Notes under the pieces: model-generated
What the model was told of the DNA's origin: nothing
The model's input: the letters and a program-made list of their open reading frames with translations, nothing else
The model's database searches: none
Part shown: in pieces, positions 5,603 to 15,110 of the stretch
Layout: each line of letters opens with the position of its first letter
Position numbering within the stretch: the stretch's first letter is position 1
Source of the DNA: Photobacterium sp. CCB-ST2H9
GTDB taxonomy: Bacteria > Pseudomonadota > Gammaproteobacteria > Enterobacterales > Vibrionaceae
Assembly (NCBI RefSeq): GCF_023151555.2
Contig: NZ_CP100425.1
Coordinates: 1,116,001 to 1,180,000 of the forward strand
DNA: 64,000 bases
Reading direction: 5' to 3'
Position numbers and translations under genes: made by a program

Positions 5603-8080
5603 ATGTGTCATCAATGTAATAACAAAAAAATGCATGTTCACAGCGTCAAGCCTGCAGGTAACAAAACCAGTGTCCGCATTGAGCAAGGAATGGCCTCTGC
5701 ATCAGCAGTCTCAAGCAGCACCTCAGTGTCTGCCGGGACGGACGACTGTTGCGGCGGAGCCTGTGGCTCAGGTGATGCTGAGGACAGTGACCCCGCCAGA
5801 GGTCCCAGTCAGCATCAGCCTGTTCGAGTGACTGAACCGAAAGTTTCGTCACTGTCTAGAATCAACCATCTCAAACCCGCCCGTTTAGCACCAGACTCAG
5901 CTATTTTGAGTCCGGACCTTCGCTTCGAACGTATTACGGATGACGCTGCCGAGACATCAGCCTTTGATGACATCCCATCAGGCTCAGATCTGCAATTGAG
6001 CTGGCAAATTCAGGGCATGGACTGTCCGAGCTGTGCCGGGAAACTTGAAAAAGCCGTTCGTTCGGTCGAAGGTGTCAGACATGTCTCTGTTGCTTTCGCC
6101 ACGGAAAAACTGCTTGTGTCAGGGGCATCTGCCAGCCTGATGGCGGATGTTGAAGCGGTAGCAAAAGCTACCGGATTTCCTTTGTTGCGGCCGCAGGAGA
6201 AAGAGGCTGAATCGGGAAGTATTCTGAAAACATACGGTATGTTGATTCTGACGACGGTACTGGTTGTTCTTTCCTATCTGATTTCGACACAGTCTGAGTT
6301 GTTTGGCCTGGCGGCATTTACGGCCACTACCCTGGTGGGATTAGCGCCGATTTTGCGTAAAGCCTTTCAACTGGCAAAAAATGGTTCTCCTTTCTCAATT
6401 GAAACTCTGATGAGTGTGGCAGCTGTCGGTGCGCTGTATCTCGGGGAAACGGCTGAAGCGGCAATGGTGTTGCTCTTGTTCCTGCTGGGTGAGCAGTTGG
6501 AAGGTTATGCGGCCTCCCGCGCTCGCAGCGGTGTGAAGGCACTGATGGCATTGGTGCCGGAAACTGCAAAACGGGTCAATGCTGACGGCACGATTCAGGA
6601 CGTCGCGGCAGATCAGCTGCAGCCGGGTGACGTGATAGAAGTTGCACCTGGAGCAAGATTACCTGCGGATGCGGTCTTGATGGATCAGGCGGCCAGTTTT
6701 GATGAGAGTGCGATGACCGGAGAATCCGTACCGGTGGAGCGTTTTTCAGGAGAAACCGTGCTGGCGGGTTCCTTGTCGGTGGAGCATCTGGTTCGCCTGA
6801 AAGTTGTCTCTGAACCGGGCGAGAACGCCATCGACCGTATATTGCATCTGATTGAAAATGCAGAAGCCAGTAAAGCACCGATCGAACGTTTTATTGACCG
6901 TTTCAGCCGCTGGTATACGCCGGCGATGATTGTGCTGGCAACCCTGATTGTGCTGATCCCGACACTGTTCCTGGGACAGTCCTGGGATGAATGGCTGTAT
7001 AAGGGTCTGACTTTACTGTTGATTGCCTGCCCTTGTGCTTTAGTGATCTCCACACCGGCTGCAATCACGTCGGGGCTTGCCGCAGCGGCACGACGTGGTG
7101 CTTTGATCAAAGGCGGGGCAGCTCTGGAGCAGTTAGGGCAGGCTCAGGTGGTGGCATTTGATAAAACCGGTACCCTGACTCAGGGCAGACCTCATGTCAC
7201 TGATATCCTTGCCTGGAAGGGAGAAACCTCTGATGTGCTGGCGCAGGCGGCAGCCGTGGAAACGGGGTCTTTGCACCCGCTCGCGAATGCCGTGATCGAG
7301 AAAGCACAACAAAACAGTGTGCCTGTGATTGCCGCAGAAAATCGCAAGGCACTGCCGGGTCGAGGTATTCAGGGGATTGTGAACGGCCACACCATTCAGC
7401 TGCTGGCACCGGATCGTCTGGATGATGACATCATGTTATCCCAGTCACATCTCGACGATATCGCGCGACTGGGTGATGAAGGGAAAACGCTGGTGGTTGT
7501 ACTGCGCGATCAGGTGCCTGTCGGACTGATTGCCTGGCGGGATAATCTGCGTGAGGATGCCATGGATGCCGTGAAGCAGCTGGCCGCGATGGGCGTGAAG
7601 TCCTTGATGCTGACCGGGGACAACATGCTTGCCGCCCGGGCGATTGCCGCTGAAGTGGGGGTGGATTTCAGAGCCGGGCTCATGCCGGAAGATAAAGTCA
7701 GAGAAGTGGCTGAGTGGAGTCACCATCAGCGGGTGGCAATGGTGGGCGACGGCATTAATGATGCCCCAGCCATGAAGATGGCACATGTCGGCGTCGCCAT
7801 GGGCAGCGGTACGGATGTTGCTTTGGAAACCGCAGATGCAGCGCTGACGCATAACCGCCTGAGTGAACTGCCCGAGATGATCAGTCTGTCCCGTAAAACA
7901 CTGGCCAATATTCGCCAGAATATTACGCTGGCCCTGGGGCTGAAGCTGATCTTCCTCGTGACGACCTTGTTCGGCTGGACCGGCCTTTGGCTGGCTGTAC
8001 TGGCAGACAGCGGGGCAACCGCGTTAGTGACGGTGAATGCGCTGCGGCTGTTAAGGTTTAAGCCGGCCCCGAAAGAATGA
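5603..8080 (+). CDS. zntA: Zn(II)/Cd(II)/Pb(II)-exporting P1B-type ATPase
   Basis: 825 residues from the ATG at 5603, chosen because AAGGAG lies upstream and because the ZntR promoter at 5528-5559 rules out earlier starts. The protein pumps divalent soft metals out of the cytosol across the inner membrane using ATP. It has a Cys/His-rich N-terminal extension (CHQC near residue 2, DDCCGGACG near residue 48). A heavy-metal domain follows with GMDCPSC (Cys141, Cys144). Then come transmembrane helices, the actuator TGES, the CPC ion-site motif (476-478), DKTGT with phosphorylated Asp520, an HP motif, GDGIND (715-720) and a final membrane pair with the conserved LADSGA aspartate. The CPCALVISTP context and that aspartate identify the ZntA rather than the copper branch. 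Confidence 0.93.
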   Translation: MCHQCNNKKMHVHSVKPAGNKTSVRIEQGMASASAVSSSTSVSAGTDDCCGGACGSGDAEDSDPARGPSQHQPVRVTEPKVSSLSRINHLKPARLAPDSAILSPDLRFERITDDAAETSAFDDIPSGSDLQLSWQIQGMDCPSCAGKLEKAVRSVEGVRHVSVAFATEKLLVSGASASLMADVEAVAKATGFPLLRPQEKEAESGSILKTYGMLILTTVLVVLSYLISTQSELFGLAAFTATTLVGLAPILRKAFQLAKNGSPFSIETLMSVAAVGALYLGETAEAAMVLLLFLLGEQLEGYAASRARSGVKALMALVPETAKRVNADGTIQDVAADQLQPGDVIEVAPGARLPADAVLMDQAASFDESAMTGESVPVERFSGETVLAGSLSVEHLVRLKVVSEPGENAIDRILHLIENAEASKAPIERFIDRFSRWYTPAMIVLATLIVLIPTLFLGQSWDEWLYKGLTLLLIACPCALVISTPAAITSGLAAAARRGALIKGGAALEQLGQAQVVAFDKTGTLTQGRPHVTDILAWKGETSDVLAQAAAVETGSLHPLANAVIEKAQQNSVPVIAAENRKALPGRGIQGIVNGHTIQLLAPDRLDDDIMLSQSHLDDIARLGDEGKTLVVVLRDQVPVGLIAWRDNLREDAMDAVKQLAAMGVKSLMLTGDNMLAARAIAAEVGVDFRAGLMPEDKVREVAEWSHHQRVAMVGDGINDAPAMKMAHVGVAMGSGTDVALETADAALTHNRLSELPEMISLSRKTLANIRQNITLALGLKLIFLVTTLFGWTGLWLAVLADSGATALVTVNALRLLRFKPAPKE

Positions 8081-8139
8081 GTATTCACGAGTGCTCCCAG
8101 GCGTGATGGCTGAATTCAGCCTGCTCAATGGAACCAACC

Positions 8140-8173
8140 AGCTGTCCGGAGTTCGGCTCTCCGGACAGCTGTC
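8140..8173 (+). terminator. Terminator-like hairpin after zntA
   Basis: A perfect 12-bp stem AGCTGTCCGGAG / CTCCGGACAGCT (8140-8151 with 8159-8170) with a seven-base loop, followed by GTCGTTTG. The stem is very strong, but the T-run is poor. It lies between the convergent zntA and MFS genes. Confidence 0.6.
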
Positions 8174-8251
8174 GTTTGTATCAATCCGACAGTTTCAGCA
8201 TGTGATTGTCCGGTGCTAAGGGGAAATAATAAAACCTCAAACCTGAGAGGG

Positions 8252-9472
8252 TTACACTGCGATTGTTGCGCGTTGTTTTTTGTCTAAACAGATGAAGAGC
8301 AGAATAACCAGGCCGCATAAACCACTCATGATCTGAAAAACAGCCGGTCCTCCCCAGTGATCCAGCATGATTCCGCCGATGTAAGGCGCGCAAACATAGC
8401 CCAGAGCGTTCAGGGCGGCTGCCCCATAGTAGGTGCCTTTCAGGTGTGCAGGTGCGATGTTATCGATCTGAATCGTCATGAGCGGGAAGATGATGGTCTG
8501 GCCAAAGCTCATGGTGACAGCGACGGCAATCCATCCCCAGTACATTGTCACCGAATTGTACGCACAGAGTATTTGAGCGAATGCGAAGAAAACAATCCCA
8601 ATGATCATTTTCAGATGGATCGAGAGTGACGCAAGCTTTTTCATGAAAATAAACTGGAATGCAATGGTAACGAATGAATTCGCTGCGACCATCATAGAAA
8701 CTAAAGACATCAGGTTGTCTGCATTTTCAATGGTCAGGTACTGAATTAAAGTCGAGTCTTGCTGACCATAAATAAAGAGTATGATGATGTTTGAAATGAT
8801 TATGAGCAATAATAATTTATCATGCCAGAGCGATTTGAATATTTCTCGTAACGGTGGCTGACGGGAGTGATGAATTTTCTCCGATTTTATATTTTCTTCT
8901 TGAGGGGCATTCATCCAACATAAACACATCGCGATGAGAAAAATCAGATATGAAAACGCGGTGATGAAAAAGTTCGAAGGTTCTCCCGCGATACTCAGCC
9001 ACACTCCGGTTAACGGTCCGATTGCACTGCCGATATTGATGGCAAAATAGCGAATATGGAAAGCAAACTCTCTTTTATTTTTATCATGGATAACATCGCT
9101 GAATAATGCGGAAATGGTGGGTTCCCACATTGCACGGCCAATGGATGAAAGTCCAATCGCAATCAGATATCCCCATACAGAGTCGAAAACAGCTAACATG
9201 CAAAACGCAATGATGTTCAGGATTCCGCTGAGTAATAAAATTAATTTTCTTCCGATGAAATCAGAAATAACACCAACAATCAGCCCAAGGCAGACAGAAA
9301 TAATGCCTGCGATTGATAAAAACGTACCGACTTCACTCGCGGAAAGGTGGTGTTTCTGAATCAGGATGATCGATATATACGGCCATACCATATAAAAGCT
9401 GCCCCGTGTCACGAAGACACCAAAAAGCAGCACCCAAATGAATTTGGGAAGCTTATTTATTTCATTCCACAT
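8252..9472 (-). CDS. Major facilitator superfamily transporter
   Basis: 406 residues from the ATG at 9472 (MWNEINKLPKF). The frame continues upstream only to a TTG at 9592. About twelve hydrophobic helices are visible. The loop between helices 2 and 3 carries the MFS motif A (GVISDFIGRK), which marks proton-driven antiporters and drug-efflux members. The protein begins with a short amphipathic helix, then WVLLFGVFVTRGSFYMVWPY as helix 1. It is likely an inner-membrane exporter of small molecules, similar in size to MdtH-type efflux pumps; the substrate is unknown. It is transcribed alone, convergent with zntA and divergent from udp. Confidence 0.8.
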   Translation of the reverse strand: MWNEINKLPKFIWVLLFGVFVTRGSFYMVWPYISIILIQKHHLSASEVGTFLSIAGIISVCLGLIVGVISDFIGRKLILLLSGILNIIAFCMLAVFDSVWGYLIAIGLSSIGRAMWEPTISALFSDVIHDKNKREFAFHIRYFAINIGSAIGPLTGVWLSIAGEPSNFFITAFSYLIFLIAMCLCWMNAPQEENIKSEKIHHSRQPPLREIFKSLWHDKLLLLIIISNIIILFIYGQQDSTLIQYLTIENADNLMSLVSMMVAANSFVTIAFQFIFMKKLASLSIHLKMIIGIVFFAFAQILCAYNSVTMYWGWIAVAVTMSFGQTIIFPLMTIQIDNIAPAHLKGTYYGAAALNALGYVCAPYIGGIMLDHWGGPAVFQIMSGLCGLVILLFICLDKKQRATIAV

Positions 9473-10075
9473 CGGATTTACCCGTTTCAATGTACTTGTG
9501 TTTGTTGATTCAGCACCGGCTGGCGTCACATCGTTTCCATCATGAAAATATTTTTCACAAAGTTGAAGAAACAACCTGAATTTTGCGGGCAAAAACAGTG
9601 ACTGCCTGAAGCAGTAATAAACTACACTTGTGATACTAAACGCATAACTTAATCAAGTGTTTCTCGAATGTAAATTACAATGAGTGACATTATTTGATGC
9701 TGGATGAACTTTACTCAAAATGAGTTCTTTGTTTTCAGTGGCCTAATCGGAAAAAAACAGCCTGAAAACAGCGGAAAAAACACCAAAGGGGCCGGGAAAA
9801 CATTCGGCATTCAGCAGTATGGCTCAGCATGTTGCGGGTGAGTGTAACGGTTGCTGATGCACAGATAGTTGATGAAACTTACCCCACTTTTACATTCACA
9901 ATGTGATCTATGATCTCTTTTTCGATTTCGGTTACATTTTGCTGTCATATTGTTGTGATCACCATCAATAATGTTGGTGCGGCAATGGGCTATGGTTAGC
10001 GGGTATTCGAGAGTTCAAGTTGTTGAATAAGATCCAGGCCACCACAGAGTGAGCCACACAATAAAGGATAGAATT
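9473..10075 (+). promoter_or_regulatory. Non-coding region between MFS gene and udp, with CRP-like half sites
   Basis: About 600 bases without a convincing gene. Two TGTGATC half sites are visible: TGTGATCTATGATCTC at 9902-9917 and TTGTGATCACC near 9952-9962. In E. coli, udp is controlled by CRP and CytR from tandem sites, so these are reasonable CRP candidates. They are imperfect, and no clear -35/-10 pair was fixed. Confidence 0.35.
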
Positions 10076-10843
10076 ATGTCTGAGAACGCTGTTTTCCATC
10101 TGGGTGTTACGAAATCTGACCTTCAGGGTGCTGAGATTGCCATCATTCCAGGCGATCCGGCTCGTGTTGAAAAAATCGCGAACCTGATGGATGAGCCAGA
10201 ATTTCTGAACAGTGCTCGTGAGTACACCCTGTACCGTGCGAAGCTGGATGGCCAGTCTGTTGTTGTGTGTTCTACCGGTATCGGTGGCCCGTCTACGTCG
10301 ATTGCTGTTGAAGAGCTGGCGCAACTGGGTGTGCGTACCTTCCTGCGTGTCGGGACAACAGGTGCAATTCAGCCAAACATTAATGTTGGCGACATGATTG
10401 TGACCACAGGTTCAGTTCGTCTGGATGGTGCCAGCCTGCATTTTGCGCCAATGGAATTCCCGGCGGTTGCTGACTTTGAAGTTGCAACGGCAATGAAAGA
10501 AGCCTGTGATGCAGAAGATACTGCTGTCCACACGGGCGTGACTGCTTCTAGTGACACCTTCTACCCAGGTCAGGAGCGTTACGACACATTCTCTGGCCGT
10601 GTTGTTCGCCGCTTCCAGGGCTCTATGAAAGAATGGCAGGACATGGGTGTACTGAACTTTGAAATGGAATCAGCAACCTTGCTGACCATGTGTGCAAGTT
10701 CAGGTCTGCGTGCAGGCTGTGTGGCGGGTGTGATTATCAACCGTACACAGAAAGAAACGCCTGATCACGCGACACTGAAAGAGACAGAAGCCCGCGCGAT
10801 TCGCGTTGTGGTTGATGCTGCCCGTCGTATGCTGAAAAAATAA
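10076..10843 (+). CDS. udp: Uridine phosphorylase
   Basis: 255 residues from the ATG at 10076 (AAAGGATAGAATT upstream), which matches the usual length of about 253. The cytosolic enzyme splits uridine with phosphate into uracil and ribose 1-phosphate in pyrimidine salvage. Hallmarks are present in order: IPGDPARV (phosphate-binding glycine/Arg loop), [25 protein letters not shown], the uracil-specific [13 protein letters not shown] stretch, and [12 protein letters not shown], which contacts the ribose. The match to E. coli Udp is very close throughout. It is a single gene followed by a strong terminator. Confidence 0.96.
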   Translation: MSENAVFHLGVTKSDLQGAEIAIIPGDPARVEKIANLMDEPEFLNSAREYTLYRAKLDGQSVVVCSTGIGGPSTSIAVEELAQLGVRTFLRVGTTGAIQPNINVGDMIVTTGSVRLDGASLHFAPMEFPAVADFEVATAMKEACDAEDTAVHTGVTASSDTFYPGQERYDTFSGRVVRRFQGSMKEWQDMGVLNFEMESATLLTMCASSGLRAGCVAGVIINRTQKETPDHATLKETEARAIRVVVDAARRMLKK

Positions 10844-10871
10844 TTGTTCTGAATTGATTTAGAGCTGAAAC

Positions 10872-10902
10872 AAAAAACCGATGCCTGGGCATCGGTTTTT
10901 TT
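10872..10902. terminator. Bidirectional terminator between udp and the CARF-nuclease gene
   Basis: The stem AAAACCGATGCC / GGCATCGGTTTT has a two-base loop, with A-run on one side and T-run on the other. It can end transcription of both convergent genes. Confidence 0.85.
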
Positions 10903-10920
10903 GATCTGGACTGAAAGTGA

Positions 10921-12087
10921 TTACAGCATTCGGTTGGCCTGACCACCTGCAGCTTTGAACCAGGTGTGCAGATGTTGTTCCAGATCGCCCAGCTGTTCAG
11001 GGCCGATAATGGCCAGTCCCAGATCTTCAGCACGGACCAGATCGTGATGACGCAGCGGACGGAAGCTGACCAGCATTGCCCTGGCTTGCAGGCCACCGAG
11101 CAAATCACGCAGCGATTCCAGTTTATACAGGGTATCATCACCGTCGTCGCGCATGCCCTTGGTTTTACATTCAATGATGTGCAGTTTGTTGTTCACCACG
11201 GTTGCGACATCCAGTTCGTTCCGGACTTCACGGTCGCCAATCTGACGGTAAACCTGAACACCAAGTGAGTGATCCTGAATGGTCGGCAGTTTGCTCTGAA
11301 TGGCTCTTACCGTACTGTGGACCAGGTTCTCCAGCCATTCGCCGTTGGCAAACCGTCGGGCTTCTTCGTGTTTGAACGTCAGGACACCCTTGTCGTAGCT
11401 CGCCAGTCCAGTTTCCTGCAGGTCATTGATCAGCTGGGCAAGTTCTTTGTAACCTTGCTGTTTTTCGCTCAGTTCGACGTCCAGTTTCTGTTCTTTCCGG
11501 CAGGTGGTCGCCAGATAGTTCAGGGTTGCCAGACCCGGTCCGAGTTCCAGTGCCGAACTGGCCCAGCGCTGTCCTAAATCCCACAGTTGCTGGTTCAGTG
11601 CTTCCGGGACCATGGTTTCCGGAAGTTCTGCCCGTGCACCGAAAATGGTCAGATAGTCGGTTAACTGAATCCGGTCTTCGACCTGTTGTTGTTCCCGGTC
11701 TGACGGGAACAGCCAGCACATTTCATCGCTGAAAGGCTCAATCACATAAATGGGCCACTGATAACTGCGGAAAACCTCATAGGCAGACAGCAACCGGTGG
11801 CGCAGACCGCAGCTGGCATTGAACCAGACTTCGCAGCCGCTTTCTTTCAGGCGGGCAGCCAGTTCATTCAATCGGCTGCGAATCGTTGTGATATTGATAG
11901 AGTCGGGAATCGTAAAAAATTCGGTCTGGATATCGCGGGGTGTCAGAATGGAGCTCAGTCGCTCAAAAGTTTCCCGCTGTGATTCGGTACCAATAAAGAT
12001 CATTTTCCCGGCAGGAACACCGTGGTCTAAAAGCGGGGTGATCAAGCGGACCGGGTCCTGATCAATAATGCCAACATGAGTAATCAT
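10921..12087 (-). CDS. CARF-domain nuclease, DUF1887 (Card1/Can2-like, VC1899 type)
   Basis: 388 residues from the ATG at 12087 (AAAGGATAATT upstream). The N-terminal half is a CARF Rossmann-like fold (VGIIDQDPVRLITPLLDHG...FIGTESQRE; then WFNASCGLRHRLLSAYEVF, a ligand-loop region). A helical linker follows. The C-terminal half is a PD-(D/E)XK nuclease, with active-site motif NELDVATVV...LHIIECKTKG at about residues 288-312. From memory it is nearly collinear with V. cholerae VC1899. Related Card1/Can2 proteins are DNA/RNA nucleases switched on by cyclic oligoadenylates from type III CRISPR complexes. No CRISPR gene or array is visible here, so the activating signal and the role in this genome are unknown. 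Confidence 0.88.
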   Translation of the reverse strand: MITHVGIIDQDPVRLITPLLDHGVPAGKMIFIGTESQRETFERLSSILTPRDIQTEFFTIPDSINITTIRSRLNELAARLKESGCEVWFNASCGLRHRLLSAYEVFRSYQWPIYVIEPFSDEMCWLFPSDREQQQVEDRIQLTDYLTIFGARAELPETMVPEALNQQLWDLGQRWASSALELGPGLATLNYLATTCRKEQKLDVELSEKQQGYKELAQLINDLQETGLASYDKGVLTFKHEEARRFANGEWLENLVHSTVRAIQSKLPTIQDHSLGVQVYRQIGDREVRNELDVATVVNNKLHIIECKTKGMRDDGDDTLYKLESLRDLLGGLQARAMLVSFRPLRHHDLVRAEDLGLAIIGPEQLGDLEQHLHTWFKAAGGQANRML

Positions 12088-12359
12088 AATTATCCTTTTG
12101 TGCTTCGGCTGATACCGGCAAAAATGAGGGAACAGAAAACGGCCGGTACCTGCTTCGGAGTAAGCTTTTATTTTATATGGGTGCATGGAAAACTTTTTTC
12201 AAGCACTTAAAAAAAGTATCGGTTATCTCAGGAGTTTTTGTTGGCATCCTGTCAATTTGTTGCATTTTTTCTGTAAGGTACTGTTGCAGGTCACTGGCAA
12301 GACAGTGACAATACGGCGTTGACAGACAAAGCCTTTTGCATGGCGCACGAAAATATTCT

Positions 12360-13316
12360 ATGGCACAGAAACTCACCATTCTTGATATAGCGAAGCTGGC
12401 CGGCGTGGGTAAATCCACTGTTTCCCGGGTGCTGACGCAAGATCCCCGGGTCAAACCTGCGACCCGTAAAAAAGTCGAAGAAGTCATTCGTGATTCAGGC
12501 TATGTGCCGTCGAAATCAGCGCAGTCGATGCGTGGAGGCTCCAGCAAAGTGATTGGCGTGGTAGTGTCGCGACTCGATTCACCGTCTGAAAATAAAGCGG
12601 TCCGAGGCATTCTGGCCGTGATCTATGCGGCCGGTTATGATGCAGTGATCATGGAAAGCCAGTTCAGCGCTGAGAAAACCCGCGAGCATCTTGCCGTGCT
12701 GGAAAAGCGCAATGTGGATGGGGTGATCGTCTTTGGCTTTTCGGGTTTTGACGACACGATCCTGAATGGGTTTGCACAGCGTGCTGTGGTGATTGCCGTC
12801 GATACCGATTCGGTTTCATCCGTCAGTTACGACAATCAGGGGATGATCCGTCTGGCGATGCAGCAGCTGGCTGAGCAGGGGCTGAAACAAATCAGTTATA
12901 TCGGTGTGGATCCCGCCGACCGGACCACAGGACAGTTTCGTCTGGATGCTTATCTGGCCGCCTGCCGGGAGCGTCAGATTGAGCCCTGTTATCAGACAGG
13001 CGAACTCAGTTACGACAGTGCCTACAAGCTGACGGATAAAGTCCTGAATGCGCAGACGCAGGCCATTGTCTGTGCCAGTGACACACTGGCGATGGGCGTC
13101 GCCAAGCGACTTCAGGAAATTCAGCGGACAGAGGTGATTGTCTCTGGCGTGGGGGCAACGGATCTGCTGAGTTTTATGTTTTCCAACACGTTCAGCATTG
13201 ACCCGGGTTACTTCGATGCGGGTCAGCGCGCAGCCCAATTGTTATTGCAGCATTTGCAGCAGGGGGCTGCTATTACCCATCTGATCCAGCAAGCCAGCGC
13301 ACCTTCCAGTTCCTGA
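12360..13316 (+). CDS. treR: Trehalose operon repressor, LacI family
   Basis: 318 residues from the ATG at 12360; an in-frame ATG at 12336 is possible but would add residues before the helix-turn-helix. The N-terminal DNA-binding domain reads TILDIAKLAGVGKSTVSRV. A hinge and a periplasmic-binding-like core follow, with the TreR-specific phrases SRLDSPSENKAV, MESQFS, RNVDGVIVFGF and TGQFRLDAY. It represses treB-treC, and trehalose 6-phosphate is the family's inducer. The two identical palindromes at 13499 and 13555 are its expected binding sites. It lies upstream of treB in the same direction, separated by about 310 bases holding the operators. Confidence 0.92.
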   Translation: MAQKLTILDIAKLAGVGKSTVSRVLTQDPRVKPATRKKVEEVIRDSGYVPSKSAQSMRGGSSKVIGVVVSRLDSPSENKAVRGILAVIYAAGYDAVIMESQFSAEKTREHLAVLEKRNVDGVIVFGFSGFDDTILNGFAQRAVVIAVDTDSVSSVSYDNQGMIRLAMQQLAEQGLKQISYIGVDPADRTTGQFRLDAYLAACRERQIEPCYQTGELSYDSAYKLTDKVLNAQTQAIVCASDTLAMGVAKRLQEIQRTEVIVSGVGATDLLSFMFSNTFSIDPGYFDAGQRAAQLLLQHLQQGAAITHLIQQASAPSSS

Positions 13317-13498
13317 CGATCAGAAATTCAGGCCAAAGCTAACTCAAGCCAGAGCTAACTCAAGCACACTTTTATCAAGGTCCCTGCGTTCGCATCAGTG
13401 GACGCATTCTCGACAAGTCTGCGAACACTGTCGTGAACGTGATCCGGGTTTTATGTCTATCCTCAAACAGGACACAGTTCGTGAGTTGTCACACAGTT

Positions 13499-13512
13499 TG
13501 GGAACATTCCCA
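13499..13512. promoter_or_regulatory. TreR operator copy 1
   Basis: A near-perfect palindrome TGGGAACATTCCCA with arms TGGGAA/TTCCCA around CA. It is repeated exactly at 13555-13568, 56 bp away centre to centre. GGGAA...TTCCC palindromes are the form expected for enterobacterial TreR operators. Confidence 0.75.
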
Positions 13513-13554
13513 TTTTCAATTCTTTTTGTCAGGTTCATCATTAGTGGTGTGTTT

Positions 13555-13568
13555 TGGGAACATTCCCA
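13555..13568. promoter_or_regulatory. TreR operator copy 2
   Basis: The second exact copy of TGGGAACATTCCCA, 59 bases before the treB start codon. Two identical sites spaced 56 bp apart suggest cooperative or looping repression by TreR of the treB-treC promoter. Confidence 0.75.
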
Positions 13569-13627
13569 ATTTAATAAAGACGATAACAACATCCCCCTGT
13601 GTACCTACGACTTAAACGGATATCGGC

Positions 13628-15061
13628 ATGAGTAAAATCGACCAACAGCAGATAGAACAGCTCGTCGCTCGCATCGGCGGCGAGGCGAACATTGTCAGTG
13701 TCAGCCACTGCCTGACCCGGCTGCGCTTTGTGTTACAGGACCCGAAACAGGCCGATACGGCCGGGCTGGAAGCTTTGCCTATGGTGAAAGGCTGTTTTAC
13801 CAATGCCGGTCAGTTTCAGGTTGTGATCGGAACCGAGGTTGATCAGGTTTACAAGCAAATGAATGCCATGATGGGCGGCAAAGCAGCCAGCAAAGATGAA
13901 GCGAAAGTGGCTGCCCGTCAGAACATGAGTTTGTTGGAGCGCGGTATTTCCCATCTTGCCGAAATCTTTGTACCGTTGCTGCCAGCCATTATCACCGGTG
14001 GTCTGATTCTGGGCTTCCGCAATGTCATTGGCGACATTGCCATGTTCGACGGCAAGACACTGACGCAAATCAGTCCGTTCTGGGCGCAGGTGCATGCATT
14101 CCTGTGGCTGATCGGCGAGGCAATTTTCTTCTTCCTGCCGGTCGGCGTGTGCTGGTCAACCGTAAAAAAACTGGGTGGGACGCCGATTCTGGGGATCGTG
14201 CTGGGGGTTACACTGGTGTCTCCTCAGCTGATGAATGCGTATCTGATCGGGAAACAAGTGCCGGAAGTGTGGGACTTCGGCTGGTTCGTGATTGAGAAAG
14301 TCGGGTATCAGGCGCAGGTCATTCCGGCGATGCTGGCGGGGATTGCACTGGCCTTTATCGAAACACGGCTGAAGCGCATCATTCCGGATTATCTCTATTT
14401 AGTGGTTGTGCCGTTTATCTCTCTGATTACCGCGGTGGTGCTGGCTCACGCCCTGATTGGCCCGTTTGGCCGGATGCTGGGTGATGGGGTGGCTTATATT
14501 GCTAAAGCCGCTATGACCGGCGACTTTGCAATTTTGGGTGCTGTACTGTTTGGTTTCCTCTACGCGCCTTTGGTGATCACGGGTATTCACCACACCACCA
14601 ATGCTGTGGATTTGCAACTGATGCAGGACATGGGCGGCACGCCAATCTGGCCATTGATTGCCCTGTCGAATATCGCACAGGCGTCGGCTGTGGTCGGTAT
14701 TATCATCATCAGTAAGAAAGAGAACGAGCGTGAGATTTCCGTCCCGGCGGCTATTTCAGCCTACCTGGGGGTCACGGAACCTGCGATGTACGGCATCAAC
14801 CTGAAATACAAGTTCCCGATGCTGTGCGCAATGATCGGCTCAGCACTGGCCGCAGCGATCTGCGGTGCATCCGGCGTGATGGCGAACGGCATTGGTGTCG
14901 GCGGTCTGCCGGGTATCCTTTCAATTCAGCCGCAGTACTGGCTGGTTTATCTGCTGGCGATGGTGGTGGCCATTGTTGTGCCGCTGGTTCTGACGCTGGT
15001 GATGTACAAACGCGCTGCGGCAAAAGGTCAACTGAACAATCAACAACCACAAACAGCATAA
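13628..15061 (+). CDS. treB: PTS trehalose-specific transporter subunit IIBC
   Basis: 477 residues, close to the E. coli length of 473. It imports trehalose and phosphorylates it to trehalose 6-phosphate. The N-terminal IIB domain contains SHCLTRLRF, whose Cys (residue 28) is the phosphorylation site. After a linker, the IIC domain has about ten membrane segments beginning near residue 105 (LAEIFVPLLPAIITGGLILG) and includes the conserved ITGIHHTTNAVDLQL and VTEPAMYGINL motifs. No IIA domain is present, so the shared glucose IIA protein (Crr) must supply phosphate, as known for this family. It is followed by treC after 49 bases. Confidence 0.95.
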   Translation: MSKIDQQQIEQLVARIGGEANIVSVSHCLTRLRFVLQDPKQADTAGLEALPMVKGCFTNAGQFQVVIGTEVDQVYKQMNAMMGGKAASKDEAKVAARQNMSLLERGISHLAEIFVPLLPAIITGGLILGFRNVIGDIAMFDGKTLTQISPFWAQVHAFLWLIGEAIFFFLPVGVCWSTVKKLGGTPILGIVLGVTLVSPQLMNAYLIGKQVPEVWDFGWFVIEKVGYQAQVIPAMLAGIALAFIETRLKRIIPDYLYLVVVPFISLITAVVLAHALIGPFGRMLGDGVAYIAKAAMTGDFAILGAVLFGFLYAPLVITGIHHTTNAVDLQLMQDMGGTPIWPLIALSNIAQASAVVGIIIISKKENEREISVPAAISAYLGVTEPAMYGINLKYKFPMLCAMIGSALAAAICGASGVMANGIGVGGLPGILSIQPQYWLVYLLAMVVAIVVPLVLTLVMYKRAAAKGQLNNQQPQTA

Positions 15062-15110
15062 CGTCATTGAACGGCAGCAAAGCTGCCGTTTCTTTTCAAG
15101 GCTAGGTCAC

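Noticed and set aside
10921..12087. CRISPR locus expected next to the CARF protein
   Set aside because: No cas genes and no direct-repeat/spacer array are visible on either side; neighbours are udp and treR.
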